A stretch of DNA of 64,000 bases from Nocardia blacklockiae (lineage in GTDB: Bacteria > Actinomycetota > Actinomycetes > Mycobacteriales > Mycobacteriaceae). The DNA is taken from contig NZ_JADLRJ010000001.1 in the NCBI RefSeq assembly GCF_015477355.1, forward strand, positions 372,001 to 436,000. Direction: 5' to 3'. The translations under genes and the position numbers were made by a program. Below are positions 8,021-15,656 of the stretch, in pieces (position 1 is the first letter of the stretch; every line of letters begins with the position of its first letter). Below the pieces are notes generated by a model. The model did no database searches. It had not been told where the DNA came from and was given only the letters and a program-made list of their open reading frames with translations.

Positions 8021-8050
8021 GTAACGTAGTTATTCCGATAACCGGATTAC
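8021..8050. promoter_or_regulatory. paired TetR operators before tetR (sites 4 and 5)
   Basis: GTAACGTAGTTAT (8021-8033) and, on the other strand, GTAATCCGGTTAT (8038-8050) have centres 17 bases apart. This suits cooperative binding of two repressor dimers and negative autoregulation. The cholesterol-oxidase promoter starts 18 bases further on, so that gene may also be controlled. Confidence 0.65.
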
Positions 8051-8067
8051 CGGGTCCGCCGCAATCC

Positions 8068-8097
8068 TTGACAGTTTCGGGCCGGAGTGTCTAGATT
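8068..8097 (+). promoter_or_regulatory. housekeeping-sigma promoter for the oxidase gene
   Basis: TTGACA at 8068-8073 and TAGATT at 8092-8097 are separated by 18 bases. The predicted transcript would have a leader of about 135 bases before the GTG at 8239. Repressor sites lie immediately upstream. Confidence 0.5.
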
Positions 8098-8238
8098 GCG
8101 AATCCCGCCCTGGGAACAGCATTTTCGAGCGCAGCACCTGCCGGCGCGTTCCCGGGTCGCCGGCCGCGACCGCGCGTGCGCGCGGCGTGCCGGCGGCACT
8201 CCCGCGGGGCGTTTCCGTCTGTGTTCTGGAGGTCAGTC

Positions 8239-9822
8239 GTGTCCGCATTCACTCGCCGTTCGTTCCTCGCCGGATCCCTCGCGGCGGGAGCGGCGGCGGC
8301 GAGCCCCGGCTTCGCGCGCGCCGATCCCCGCCCGGCGAGAATCCGCGCGGTGCGCGAGGACCACCGGGTGATCGTGATCGGCTCCGGCTTCGGTGGCGGC
8401 GTCACCGCGCTGCGCCTGGCCGAGGCCGGTGTCCCGGTGCTGGTGCTCGAGCGCGGGAAGCGCTGGCCCACCGGGCCGAACGCGGAGACGTTCCCGCACG
8501 CGACGGCCCCGGACAAGCGCATCCTCTGGTACGGGTCCGCGCCGCAGCTGTTCGGCGTGCCGGTGGCGTTCGAGCCGTACGCCGGGCTGGTGGAGGCCGT
8601 GGCGGGGGAGAACATGACGGCGCTGTGCGCGGCCGGCGTCGGCGGCGGATCGCTGGTGTATCAAGGGATGTCGCTGCAACCGTCGCGGGAGGTGTTCGAT
8701 ACGCACTTCCCCGAGGAGCTGGACTGGGCGACGCTGGACCGGGTGCACTACCCGCGGGTGGCGCGGATGCTGCGACTGGCCGAGGCGCCCGACGAGCTGA
8801 TCGCCCACCCGAACTACCGGGCCGCGCGGGTCTTCGCCGAGCACGTGCGGCGGGCCGGGCTGCCGCTGTCGAAGATCCCCATGCCCATCGACTGGAACTA
8901 CGCGCTCGACGAACTGCGCGGCCGGATGAAGCCGTCCTACACCAACGGCGACGGCGCGATGGGCGTGAACAACGGCGGCAAGCACTCGGTCGACGTCACC
9001 TACCTCGCCGCCGCCGAGGCCACCGGCCGGGTGACGGTGGAGCCGCTGCACCGGGTCACCGACATCGAGCGCGCCAAGGACGGCCGGTGGACGGTGTACG
9101 TGGATCGGACCGACACCTCCGGTGCCCTGCTGGAGAACAAGATTCTCACCACCGACACGCTGGTGCTGTCGGCCGGCAGCCTGAACACCACCCGGCTCCT
9201 GGTGCGGGCCGGGGGCAAGGGGCAGATCCCCGACCTGCCCGACGAGCTCGGCGGCGGCTGGGGCACCAACGCCGACCGCATCTACGCCTGGACCTGCTTC
9301 GAGGACACTGTCGGTGCGGCGCAGGGCGGTCCGGTCGTCTACGGCAGTCTGAACTGGAGCGATCCCGCGACGGCCAGCACGGTGATCCAGGCATCGATCC
9401 CGCCGCTGCAGGTCGACGCGCACAGCACCATGCTCGTGGGCTACGGCGTCAGCGCCGCGCGGGGGCGGTTCCGCTACGACTCGGCCACCGACGAGGCCCG
9501 CCTGTACTGGCCTGCGGCGGGTGACGAGATCGCGCAGAACGGCACCATCGGGCCGACCGTGGAACGGATCGCCGGCTCAGCGAGCGTGCTCACCGACACC
9601 AACGCGATATTCCCCTCGACCTGGCATCCGCTGGGCGGGGCGAGCATGGGCTCGGTGTGCGATCTCGACGGCCGCGTGCTGGGGCAGCGCGGGCTCTACG
9701 TGCTCGACGGCGCGCTGATGCCGGGGAACTGCGCGGCGTGCAATCCGTCGATGACCATCGCGGCCCTCGCCGAACGGGCACTGGACAATCTGGTCGCGCG
9801 GGACGTCGGCACGGTCATCTGA
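8239..9822 (+). CDS. Tat-exported cholesterol-oxidase-like GMC flavoprotein
   Basis: A 527-residue FAD enzyme of the glucose-methanol-choline oxidoreductase family, closest in layout to Streptomyces-type secreted cholesterol oxidase. TRRSFLAGSLAAGAAAA at 5-21 is a twin-arginine signal. The FAD fold begins with VIVIGSGFGGG (44-54), and GVGGGSLV (133-140), GNNHGK-like NNGGKHSVD (244-252) and YDSATDEARL (413-422) align with that enzyme. The catalytic His (HPLGG, about 463) and Asn (CNPSMTI, Asn502) are kept, but the region of the isomerising base Glu361 reads VIQASIPP, with no glutamate. The GTG start at 8239 follows GGAGG at 8228-8232. It may therefore oxidise a sterol or other alcohol without the delta5-delta4 isomerisation. 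Confidence 0.82.
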   Translation: MSAFTRRSFLAGSLAAGAAAASPGFARADPRPARIRAVREDHRVIVIGSGFGGGVTALRLAEAGVPVLVLERGKRWPTGPNAETFPHATAPDKRILWYGSAPQLFGVPVAFEPYAGLVEAVAGENMTALCAAGVGGGSLVYQGMSLQPSREVFDTHFPEELDWATLDRVHYPRVARMLRLAEAPDELIAHPNYRAARVFAEHVRRAGLPLSKIPMPIDWNYALDELRGRMKPSYTNGDGAMGVNNGGKHSVDVTYLAAAEATGRVTVEPLHRVTDIERAKDGRWTVYVDRTDTSGALLENKILTTDTLVLSAGSLNTTRLLVRAGGKGQIPDLPDELGGGWGTNADRIYAWTCFEDTVGAAQGGPVVYGSLNWSDPATASTVIQASIPPLQVDAHSTMLVGYGVSAARGRFRYDSATDEARLYWPAAGDEIAQNGTIGPTVERIAGSASVLTDTNAIFPSTWHPLGGASMGSVCDLDGRVLGQRGLYVLDGALMPGNCAACNPSMTIAALAERALDNLVARDVGTVI

Positions 9823-9857
9823 TCCGTTGTCGCCCGCCACGGGCCCATGCTACTGTT

Positions 9858-9871
9858 CGGACAGGTGTCCG
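9858..9871. promoter_or_regulatory. ACAGGTGTCC operator (site A)
   Basis: CGGACAGGTGTCCG pairs except for the central GG and lies about 57 bases before the SDR start at 9928. The run GACAGGTGTCCGGCC-A/T-TGTGT is almost identical to site B at 15575-15595. Confidence 0.6.
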
Positions 9872-9927
9872 GCCATGTGTTCCAGCCCTGCGCCGGGCCT
9901 GCCGTCCATGGAGTAGAAGGGCAAGCC

Positions 9928-10728
9928 ATGCCACGTTTCGAGCCGCATCCCGTTCGCCGTCCCGTGCTGATCGCCGGAGCGTCCTCGGGCATCGGCGCGG
10001 CCACCGCCGTCGCGCTGGCCGCGCTGGGTCACCCGGTCGCGCTGGGCGCGCGCCGCGTCGACCAGTGCGAGGAACTGGCCGAGAAGATCCGCGCGGACGG
10101 CGGCGAGGCGCTCGCCCACCGCCTCGACGTCACCGACGGCGCGTCGGTCGACGAGTTCGTGACCGCGGCCGAGGCGGCGCACGGGGCCACCGAGATCGTG
10201 GTGTCCGGCGCGGGCGACCTGGAGTTCTCGCTGATCCACGAGATGGATCCGGAGCGGTTCGCCGCGCAGGTGGGTGTGCATCTGATCGGGCCGCAGCGGC
10301 TTGCGCACCGCGTGCTGCCCGGCATGATCGAGCGCCGCCGCGGCGATTTCGTGATCATCGGCTCGGACTGCGCTCCCGACCCGCGGCCTCGCACGGGCGC
10401 CTACAGCGCGTCCAAGGCGGGCCTGGAGGCGCTGACCGAACAGCTGCGAATGGAGTTGGAGGGCACGGGAATTCGCGCCTCGCTGGTGCGCCCCGGCCCC
10501 ACCAAGACCGGTATGGGCGGCGACGCGCCGGCCGAGGTCGTCGGCCCGCTGATCGAGGACTGGGTGAAGTGGGGCTTCGCCCGGCACCCCTACCTGCTGC
10601 GCGCCTCCGACATGGCCGCCGCCGTCGTGGCCGTGGTCGGCACCCCGCGCGGGGCGCATCTGGTCACGGTCGAGGTGCAGCCGGAGGCCCCGCTGCGCGA
10701 ACTCCCGGAAACCGCCGCGGGAGAATAA
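9928..10728 (+). CDS. short-chain dehydrogenase/reductase
   Basis: A 266-residue SDR. The cofactor motif is AGASSGIGAAT (about 16-26), the alanine-rich NNAG position reads VSGAGDLE (a variant), and the catalytic tetrad has the serine in IIGSD and Y-x3-K in YSASK. The last 80 residues carry a hydrophobic helix typical of SDRs acting on bulky substrates. The ATG at 9928 is preceded by GAAGGG about six bases upstream; earlier in-frame starts would run through the operator. The ACAGGTGTCC operator in its promoter groups it with the P450 genes at 15.7 and 24.0 kb. The substrate is unknown. Confidence 0.85.
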   Translation: MPRFEPHPVRRPVLIAGASSGIGAATAVALAALGHPVALGARRVDQCEELAEKIRADGGEALAHRLDVTDGASVDEFVTAAEAAHGATEIVVSGAGDLEFSLIHEMDPERFAAQVGVHLIGPQRLAHRVLPGMIERRRGDFVIIGSDCAPDPRPRTGAYSASKAGLEALTEQLRMELEGTGIRASLVRPGPTKTGMGGDAPAEVVGPLIEDWVKWGFARHPYLLRASDMAAAVVAVVGTPRGAHLVTVEVQPEAPLRELPETAAGE

Positions 10729-10845
10729 TTTTCGTCCCGTCCTGGTCCGGACGGCAACGCCCCGGGTGCGTGACTCGGTGTCCCGGCCTCGGCGGCAATC
10801 GTCGCCAGGGCTGGGAATTGGCGGAGGAGTGTCGAGAATCCGGGC

Positions 10846-11262
10846 ATGCTGGGCTTGGAGATAGTGGGCTGGGGGTTGGTCGCGGGTGTGGTCAATACCG
10901 TGGCCATGGCGGTGTTGTACGGGAACCCCTGGGTGGCGAGAGTGCATGCCGCCCAGGGCAAGACGGGTGCTGCGGGGGCGGGGCGGGGTGGTTCGCGCGG
11001 TTTGGGGGCGCGGCTGCTGGGGGATCAGCTCGAGGTGTACGTGATCACCGTCGGGTATGCCTGGCTGCATCCGTTGCTGCCGTGGAATTCGCTGGTCGGG
11101 GCGCTGGCCCTGGCCACGCTGTTCGCGGCGTTGCGGGTGTGCGCGCCGGTCTGGGCGCTGTGGACGCAAGGCACCTACTCGGGACGGTATCTCGCCGTGG
11201 AGGTGGCGGCGGGACTGGTCAGCAGCCTGGTGATCGTACTGGTGCTACTCGCGCTGTTCTGA
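10846..11262 (+). CDS. small integral membrane protein, DUF1761-like
   Basis: A 138-residue membrane protein. Four hydrophobic stretches are visible: about 4-24 (GWGLVAGVVNTVAMAVLYG), 62-80, 84-106 and 114-137. The overall pattern, including an early NTVAMAVLYG segment followed by a loop and a YVITVGYAWL helix, resembles the DUF1761 group, but this is a weak resemblance. A Gly/Arg-rich cytoplasmic loop (about 40-53) is unusual. There is no enzymatic motif. The gene is about 120 bases downstream of the SDR and convergent with the dehydrogenase gene beyond a repeat-rich spacer. No function is assigned. Confidence 0.65.
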   Translation: MLGLEIVGWGLVAGVVNTVAMAVLYGNPWVARVHAAQGKTGAAGAGRGGSRGLGARLLGDQLEVYVITVGYAWLHPLLPWNSLVGALALATLFAALRVCAPVWALWTQGTYSGRYLAVEVAAGLVSSLVIVLVLLALF

Positions 11263-11272
11263 CGGGCGATGC

Positions 11273-11352
11273 CTCGGACGGCCGATACTCCAGACGGCTG
11301 GTACCTCCATGCGGCCGAACCCCGGACGCCCCAATTCTCGGACGGCGAATAC
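11273..11352. repeat. five 16-bp imperfect tandem repeats
   Basis: Units begin at 11273, 11289, 11305, 11321 and 11337 with an exact 16-base period and a consensus near CTCGGACGGCCGAWAC. They fill half of the convergent intergenic region and contain no reading frame of note. Confidence 0.6.
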
Positions 11353-11415
11353 CCCGTCGCGCGGTGACCCACCGCACCGGAAGGGCTTCCGGCACAACGA
11401 TATTGCGCGACGGGG
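11352..11415. terminator. nested inverted repeats between convergent genes
   Basis: The outer arms CCCCGTCGCGC (11352-11362) and GCGCGACGGGG (11405-11415) match perfectly. Inside is a second hairpin, CCGGAAG-GG-CTTCCGG (11377-11392). It lies 12 bases from the stop of the minus-strand dehydrogenase and would act as a bidirectional terminator or cruciform. Confidence 0.6.
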
Positions 11416-11426
11416 TGTGGGTCCGT

Positions 11427-12299
11427 TCAGTGATCGCGCGCGGTGTCGCCTTCGCCGACGCCCAGCCCCGGTCCGAGGCCGTGCAGGGCGAGCCGGGCCA
11501 GCGGGAGGTCGACGCCCAGGCGCGCGCCGAGGTCGAGGGCCAGGGCGAGGTCCTTCTCGCCGAGGTCCCGGACATGGCCGAGGATCGGGTGCCAGAAGTC
11601 GTCGGCCGCCACGGGAGCCGTGGTGTCGCGCAACATGATCGCGCCGGCTCCGCCGGTGATGGCGTCGGAGTGGCGGACCACCTTGCCCAGCGCGGTGATG
11701 TCGAGGCCGGCGGTCTCGGCGAGCCGCTGGGCCTCCGCGGCCGCGGTGAAGGACACGAAGTGCAGCAGGTTGCGGGCGAGCTTCATGCGGGTGCCCGCAC
11801 CCACCTCGCCCGCGTGCACCACCAGCCCGCCGAAGCTGCCGAACGGTTCCCGCACCTTCGCGAAGGCCGCCTCGCTGCCGCCGACCATCACCGCGAGATC
11901 GCCCTTCTTCGCGCCCGCCGCGCCGCCGCTGATGGGCGCGTCGACGAATTCGACGCCGTGCTCGGCACATTCGGCCGCCAGCTCGACCGCGGTCCGGTCG
12001 CTGATGGTGGAGTGCACCGCGACGACGGTGCCGGGCTCGGCCGTGCCCAGAATGCCCTGCGGCCCCGCAACCACCGACCGCACCTGCGCGTCGTCCACGA
12101 CGACGATGGAGATCACCGTGGCGCGCTCGGCCAGCTTCGCCGCCGACGACGCGGCCTCGGCCCCGCCGGAGACGAACGGCTCCAAGGCCTCCGCGCGGGT
12201 GTCGCAGACGACGAGCCCGCCCGGCCACGACAGCAGGCGCTCGGCCATGGGCGCACCCATGTTGCCGAGGCCGATGAACCCGACCGTGGCGGCGGTCAT
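11427..12299 (-). CDS. NAD(P)-dependent 3-hydroxyisobutyrate-dehydrogenase-like oxidoreductase
   Basis: A 290-residue beta-hydroxyacid dehydrogenase. The N-terminal Rossmann motif is VGFIGLGNMGAPMAERL (about 6-22), the substrate loop is DAPISGG (about 120), and the catalytic lysine lies in the GTRMKLARN helix (about 169-177). The ATG at 12299 overlaps the stop of the upstream SDR in an ATGA junction, so the two are translationally coupled. The order aldehyde dehydrogenase, SDR, HIBADH-like enzyme equals that of M. tuberculosis Rv0768, Rv0769 and Rv0770, so this is most likely the Rv0770 counterpart. The enzyme would oxidise a 3-hydroxy acid; its true substrate is not established. The promoter is upstream at 14567. 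Confidence 0.88.
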   Translation of the reverse strand: MTAATVGFIGLGNMGAPMAERLLSWPGGLVVCDTRAEALEPFVSGGAEAASSAAKLAERATVISIVVVDDAQVRSVVAGPQGILGTAEPGTVVAVHSTISDRTAVELAAECAEHGVEFVDAPISGGAAGAKKGDLAVMVGGSEAAFAKVREPFGSFGGLVVHAGEVGAGTRMKLARNLLHFVSFTAAAEAQRLAETAGLDITALGKVVRHSDAITGGAGAIMLRDTTAPVAADDFWHPILGHVRDLGEKDLALALDLGARLGVDLPLARLALHGLGPGLGVGEGDTARDH

Positions 12300-13045
12300 C
12301 GGATGATCTGCCCGCCGTCGACATTGAGGATGTGCCCGGTCACCCAGCTCGCCTCGTCGGACAGCAGGTACAGGCACGCGCCCACCAGGTCGCCCGGAGT
12401 TCCCATGCGCTTCAACGGCAGTCGCTGCACCATGTCCTCGACGATGGTGCCCGGGGTGACGGTCTTGGTGGCCTCGGTGTCGATCGGGCCGGGAGCGATG
12501 GCGTTCACCCGGATCTTGGAGCCGCCGAGTTCGGTGGCCAGCTGCTGGGTCAGCCCGTTGATGCCGACCTTCGCCAGGCCGTAGAAGCCGGAGTAGAGCC
12601 AGGCGGCGGTGGAGGACTGGTTCACGATGGAGCCGCCGCCGTTCTTCGACATCGGCTTCCATACCGCGCGGGTGACGTTCAGCGCGCCGTCGAGGTTCAC
12701 GCTCATGAACTTCTTGTAGTAGTCCCACGGGACGGTCAGCAGCAGGTCGAGTTTCATGTCGCCGTAGATGGCGGCATTGTTGACCAGGTGGTCGATGCCG
12801 CCGAACCGCTCGACGGTGAATTCGGCCAGGGCCGTGGCGGATTCGGGATCGGCGACGTCGACGGTGTGGAAGACGGCGGTGCCGCCGTCGGCGGTGATCT
12901 GCTTGGCGACCGCCTCGCCCTTCTCGGCATTGCGGTCGGCGACGACGACGCGGGCGCCCTCGGCGGCCAGCGCCTGGGCGTAGGCGGCGCCGATGCCCTG
13001 GGCGGCGCCGGTGACGATCGCGGATCGTCCGGTGAAACGAGCCAT
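12296..13045 (-). CDS. short-chain dehydrogenase (Rv0769-like)
   Basis: A 249-residue classical SDR. TGAAQGIGAAYA (about 11-22) binds the cofactor, NNAA is present near 89, and the catalytic Ser and Tyr-x3-Lys are in QSSTAAW and YGLAK. The C-terminus VDGGQIIR is typical. The ATG at 13045 is preceded by AAAGG; the gene follows the aldehyde dehydrogenase by 35 bases and overlaps the next gene by four. Together with its neighbours it matches the Rv0768-Rv0770 order of M. tuberculosis. It probably works with the aldehyde dehydrogenase on alcohol or ketone intermediates generated by the P450s. Confidence 0.88.
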   Translation of the reverse strand: MARFTGRSAIVTGAAQGIGAAYAQALAAEGARVVVADRNAEKGEAVAKQITADGGTAVFHTVDVADPESATALAEFTVERFGGIDHLVNNAAIYGDMKLDLLLTVPWDYYKKFMSVNLDGALNVTRAVWKPMSKNGGGSIVNQSSTAAWLYSGFYGLAKVGINGLTQQLATELGGSKIRVNAIAPGPIDTEATKTVTPGTIVEDMVQRLPLKRMGTPGDLVGACLYLLSDEASWVTGHILNVDGGQIIR

Positions 13046-13080
13046 GGTGAAAGCCTTTCTGCGGCAGTGGGTTCGGGTGC

Positions 13081-14547
13081 CTATACGGCGGTGGCGACGA
13101 GCTTGGTCTCGGTGTACTCCTCGAATCCGGCGACGCCCAGCTCCCGGCCGATGCCGGACTGCTTGTACCCGCCGAACGGTGCGTCGGCGGCGTACCAGAT
13201 GCCGCCGTTCACGCCGAGGGTGCCGGTGCGCACGCCGCGCACGACGTGTTCGAGGCGCTGCGGGTCGGTGCCCCACACCGCGCCCGAGAGCCCGTAGGGA
13301 GATTCGTTGGCGAGCCGGATGGCGTCGTCGTCGCCGTCGTGCGGGACGACCACCAGCACCGGGCCGAAGATCTCCTCCTGCGCGGCGGTGGCGGTGTTGG
13401 GCAAGCCGCTGATCAGGGTGGGCTCGACGAACCACCCCGGACGGTCGGGCCGCCCGCCGCCGGTCACGACGGTGCCGCCCTCGGCGCGGGCGATCTCGAG
13501 GTAGCGCTCCACGCGGTCGCGCTGCCGCTCGGAGATCAGGGGCCCGCACACGGTGCCGCTCTCGGTGGGGTCGCCCGGCTCGATCCCCGCCATGGCCTTG
13601 GCGGCGGCGCGCACCGCGTCGTCGTAGGAGGCGCGGGGGACCAGCAGCCGGGTGGTGAGCGCGCAGCCCTGACCGGCGTGCACGCAGACCGAGAACCCGG
13701 CGTAGCTCGACGCGGCCGCGATGTCGGCGTCGTCGAGCACGATGAACGCCGACTTGCCGCCCAGCTCGAGGAACACCTTCTTCAAAGTCGTTGCCGCCGT
13801 CGCCATCACGGCCTTGCCGGTGGCGGTCGAGCCGGTGAACGACACCATGTCCACGCGCGGGTCGCCCGCGAGCTGCGCGCCCAGGGCGTGGTCGTCGGAG
13901 GTCACGATGTTCACCACCCCGGCGGGGATGTCGGTCTGCTCGGCGATCACCTTCCCGACCAGCGCCGCGCACCACGGGGTGTCGGGCGCGGGCTTCAGGA
14001 CCACCGTCGCGCCCGCGGCCAGCGCCGGGCCGAGCTTGGCGAAATTGATCTGGTGCGGGAAGTTCCACGGCGTGATCGCGCCGACCACGCCCACCGCCTC
14101 GCGCCGCAGCGTCCGGCCGGACTTGATGCCCATCGGCGACGCGACGCCGAGATCGGTTTCCCACGAGTAATTCTCGGCGAGGTCGGCGAAGTAGCCGAGA
14201 TCGCCGATCGGGCCCTCCAGCTGCGGGCCGCTGGTCAGCATGCGCGGCGCGCCCACCTCGGCGATGGTCAGCTCGCGCAGCTCTTCGATGTGCTCGCGCA
14301 AGGCATCCCGCAGCTGGCGCAGGCACGCCGCCCGGAACGCGTGGTCGCGCGACCAGTCGGTGTCGTCGAACGCCGACCGCGCCGCCGCTATCGCCGCGTC
14401 CATATCGCCGGCGTCGCCGTTGGCGGCCTGCCCCAACACCTCCCCGGACGCCGGATTCCGCGTCGCGAACACCCCGGCGCCGCCCGGCACCAGTTTGCCC
14501 CCGACCAACAGCAGCGAGCCTTCCGCGCTGGGCAACAGTTTGCTCAT
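13081..14547 (-). CDS. aldehyde dehydrogenase (AldA / Rv0768-like)
   Basis: A 488-residue NAD(P)-dependent aldehyde dehydrogenase. The cofactor site is marked by TPWNFPH and by GSTATGK; the general base glutamate is in LELGGKS and the nucleophilic cysteine in HAGQGC. The segment EEIFGPV near the C-terminus is also conserved. The ATG at 14547 has GGAGAA seven bases upstream; an ATG at 14574 would add nine residues overlapping the operator. It is the first gene of a three-gene operon with an SDR and a HIBADH-like enzyme, the order of Rv0768-Rv0770. It would convert P450-derived aldehydes into acids for CoA activation. An ACAGGTGTCC-type operator lies 20 bases before its start. Confidence 0.92.
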   Translation of the reverse strand: MSKLLPSAEGSLLLVGGKLVPGGAGVFATRNPASGEVLGQAANGDAGDMDAAIAAARSAFDDTDWSRDHAFRAACLRQLRDALREHIEELRELTIAEVGAPRMLTSGPQLEGPIGDLGYFADLAENYSWETDLGVASPMGIKSGRTLRREAVGVVGAITPWNFPHQINFAKLGPALAAGATVVLKPAPDTPWCAALVGKVIAEQTDIPAGVVNIVTSDDHALGAQLAGDPRVDMVSFTGSTATGKAVMATAATTLKKVFLELGGKSAFIVLDDADIAAASSYAGFSVCVHAGQGCALTTRLLVPRASYDDAVRAAAKAMAGIEPGDPTESGTVCGPLISERQRDRVERYLEIARAEGGTVVTGGGRPDRPGWFVEPTLISGLPNTATAAQEEIFGPVLVVVPHDGDDDAIRLANESPYGLSGAVWGTDPQRLEHVVRGVRTGTLGVNGGIWYAADAPFGGYKQSGIGRELGVAGFEEYTETKLVATAV

Positions 14548-14566
14548 GCAATTCTCCGAGATCTGT

Positions 14567-14582
14567 CTGGACACCTGTACGG
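14567..14582. promoter_or_regulatory. ACAGGTGTCC operator (site C), divergent promoter
   Basis: CTGGACACCTGTACGG on the plus strand contains ACAGGTGTCC read on the minus strand. It sits in the 89-base divergent region between the aldehyde dehydrogenase and the SDR at 14637 and can control both. Confidence 0.55.
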
Positions 14583-14636
14583 ACTATAGTTCGATAACCT
14601 GTTGCGGTACAAGAACGCGTTGCGGGAGGAGCGAGC

Positions 14637-15512
14637 ATGGGCGACGAACGGCTACTGGCGGGAACCGGCGCGGTGGTGGTCGGCGGCGGCAGCGGGATCG
14701 GCCGGGCGGTGGCCGAGACGCTGGCGGCGCACGGCGCGGGCGTGGTGGTCAACTCCCGCACCGCGCCGGCCGTCGACCGGGCCGCCGCGGCGATCCGGGC
14801 GGCCGGCGGCCGAGCGGTGCCGCTGGCGGGGTCGGCGGCCGACGAGAGCGTCGCCGAACGCCTCGTCGAGACGTGTGTCGCGGAGTACGGTGCGATCGAC
14901 GTCCTGGTGAACTGCGCCGCCGTGCCCGAGCCGCCGCGCTCCTCGATTCTCGATGTGCGCCAAGGGGATTGGCGCGAACTGCTGGACGCGCACCTGGCGA
15001 CGGTCTTCAACACCTGCCGCGCCGCCGCGCCGCGGATGGCAGCGCGGGGATCGGGGTCGATCGTCAATACCGGGTCGTTCGCCTACCTCGGCGACTACGG
15101 CGGCACCGGTTATCCGGCCGGGAAGGGCGCGGTGGCGAGCCTGACCCTGGCCGTCGCGGCCGATCTGAAGGAGTACGGCGTGCGGGCGAACGTCGTGTGC
15201 CCGGGCGCGAAGACCCGCTTGTCGACCGGGGCGGACTTCGAGGCGCACATCCGCGACCTGCACCGGCGCGGCCTGCTCGACGAGGCCACCGCGCGCGCCT
15301 CGCTCGACGCGCCGCCCCCGGAGTACGCCGCGGCGCTGTACCTGTATCTGGCGTCGGACGCGGCGCGCGAGGTGAGCGGCGCGATCCTCATCGCCGCAGG
15401 CGGTTTCGTGGGCCGATTCGAGCGGCCGGTGGCGACGCCGCTGGGCTACCGCGACCACGCCGACCAGCCGCCGTGGACCGTCGACGACCTCGCCCGGATG
15501 GTGGGCCGCTGA
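14637..15512 (+). CDS. short-chain dehydrogenase/reductase
   Basis: A 291-residue SDR with a longer C-terminus than usual. The cofactor motif is VGGGSGIGRAV (about 15-25), NCAAVPEPP replaces NNAG, and the catalytic residues are in NTGSFAY and YPAGK. The Lys is spaced normally (Y-x3-K). The C-terminal tail (about 255-291) includes a YRDHADQPPWTVDDL segment not found in short SDRs. GGGAGGAG lies just upstream of the ATG at 14637. It shares the divergent operator with the aldehyde dehydrogenase operon, so it is probably part of the same pathway. The substrate is unknown. Confidence 0.85.
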   Translation: MGDERLLAGTGAVVVGGGSGIGRAVAETLAAHGAGVVVNSRTAPAVDRAAAAIRAAGGRAVPLAGSAADESVAERLVETCVAEYGAIDVLVNCAAVPEPPRSSILDVRQGDWRELLDAHLATVFNTCRAAAPRMAARGSGSIVNTGSFAYLGDYGGTGYPAGKGAVASLTLAVAADLKEYGVRANVVCPGAKTRLSTGADFEAHIRDLHRRGLLDEATARASLDAPPPEYAAALYLYLASDAAREVSGAILIAAGGFVGRFERPVATPLGYRDHADQPPWTVDDLARMVGR

Positions 15513-15571
15513 GTCCGGGCGGCTTCGACTCCGAAAGCACCGTTGTCGAGACATCGGTCCAGTGGTATTTT

Positions 15572-15587
15572 CCAGACAGGTGTCCGG
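15572..15587. promoter_or_regulatory. ACAGGTGTCC operator (site B)
   Basis: CCAGACAGGTGTCCGG pairs apart from one position and the centre. It lies 70 bases before the P450 start. The match to site A extends over about 21 bases, longer than the palindrome itself, suggesting a shared promoter region. Confidence 0.6.
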
Positions 15588-15656
15588 CCTTGTGTCTCGC
15601 TGAGAGGTGCCGATGAATTGCGATGTGAACCCGTTCCCATTACCGGAGCGGTCCCG

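Noticed and set aside
7302-8050. KstR box reading of the GTAAC palindromes
   Set aside because: The half-sites are GTAAC/GTTAC rather than the AAC-N2-GTT arrangement, so a different TetR protein is implied.
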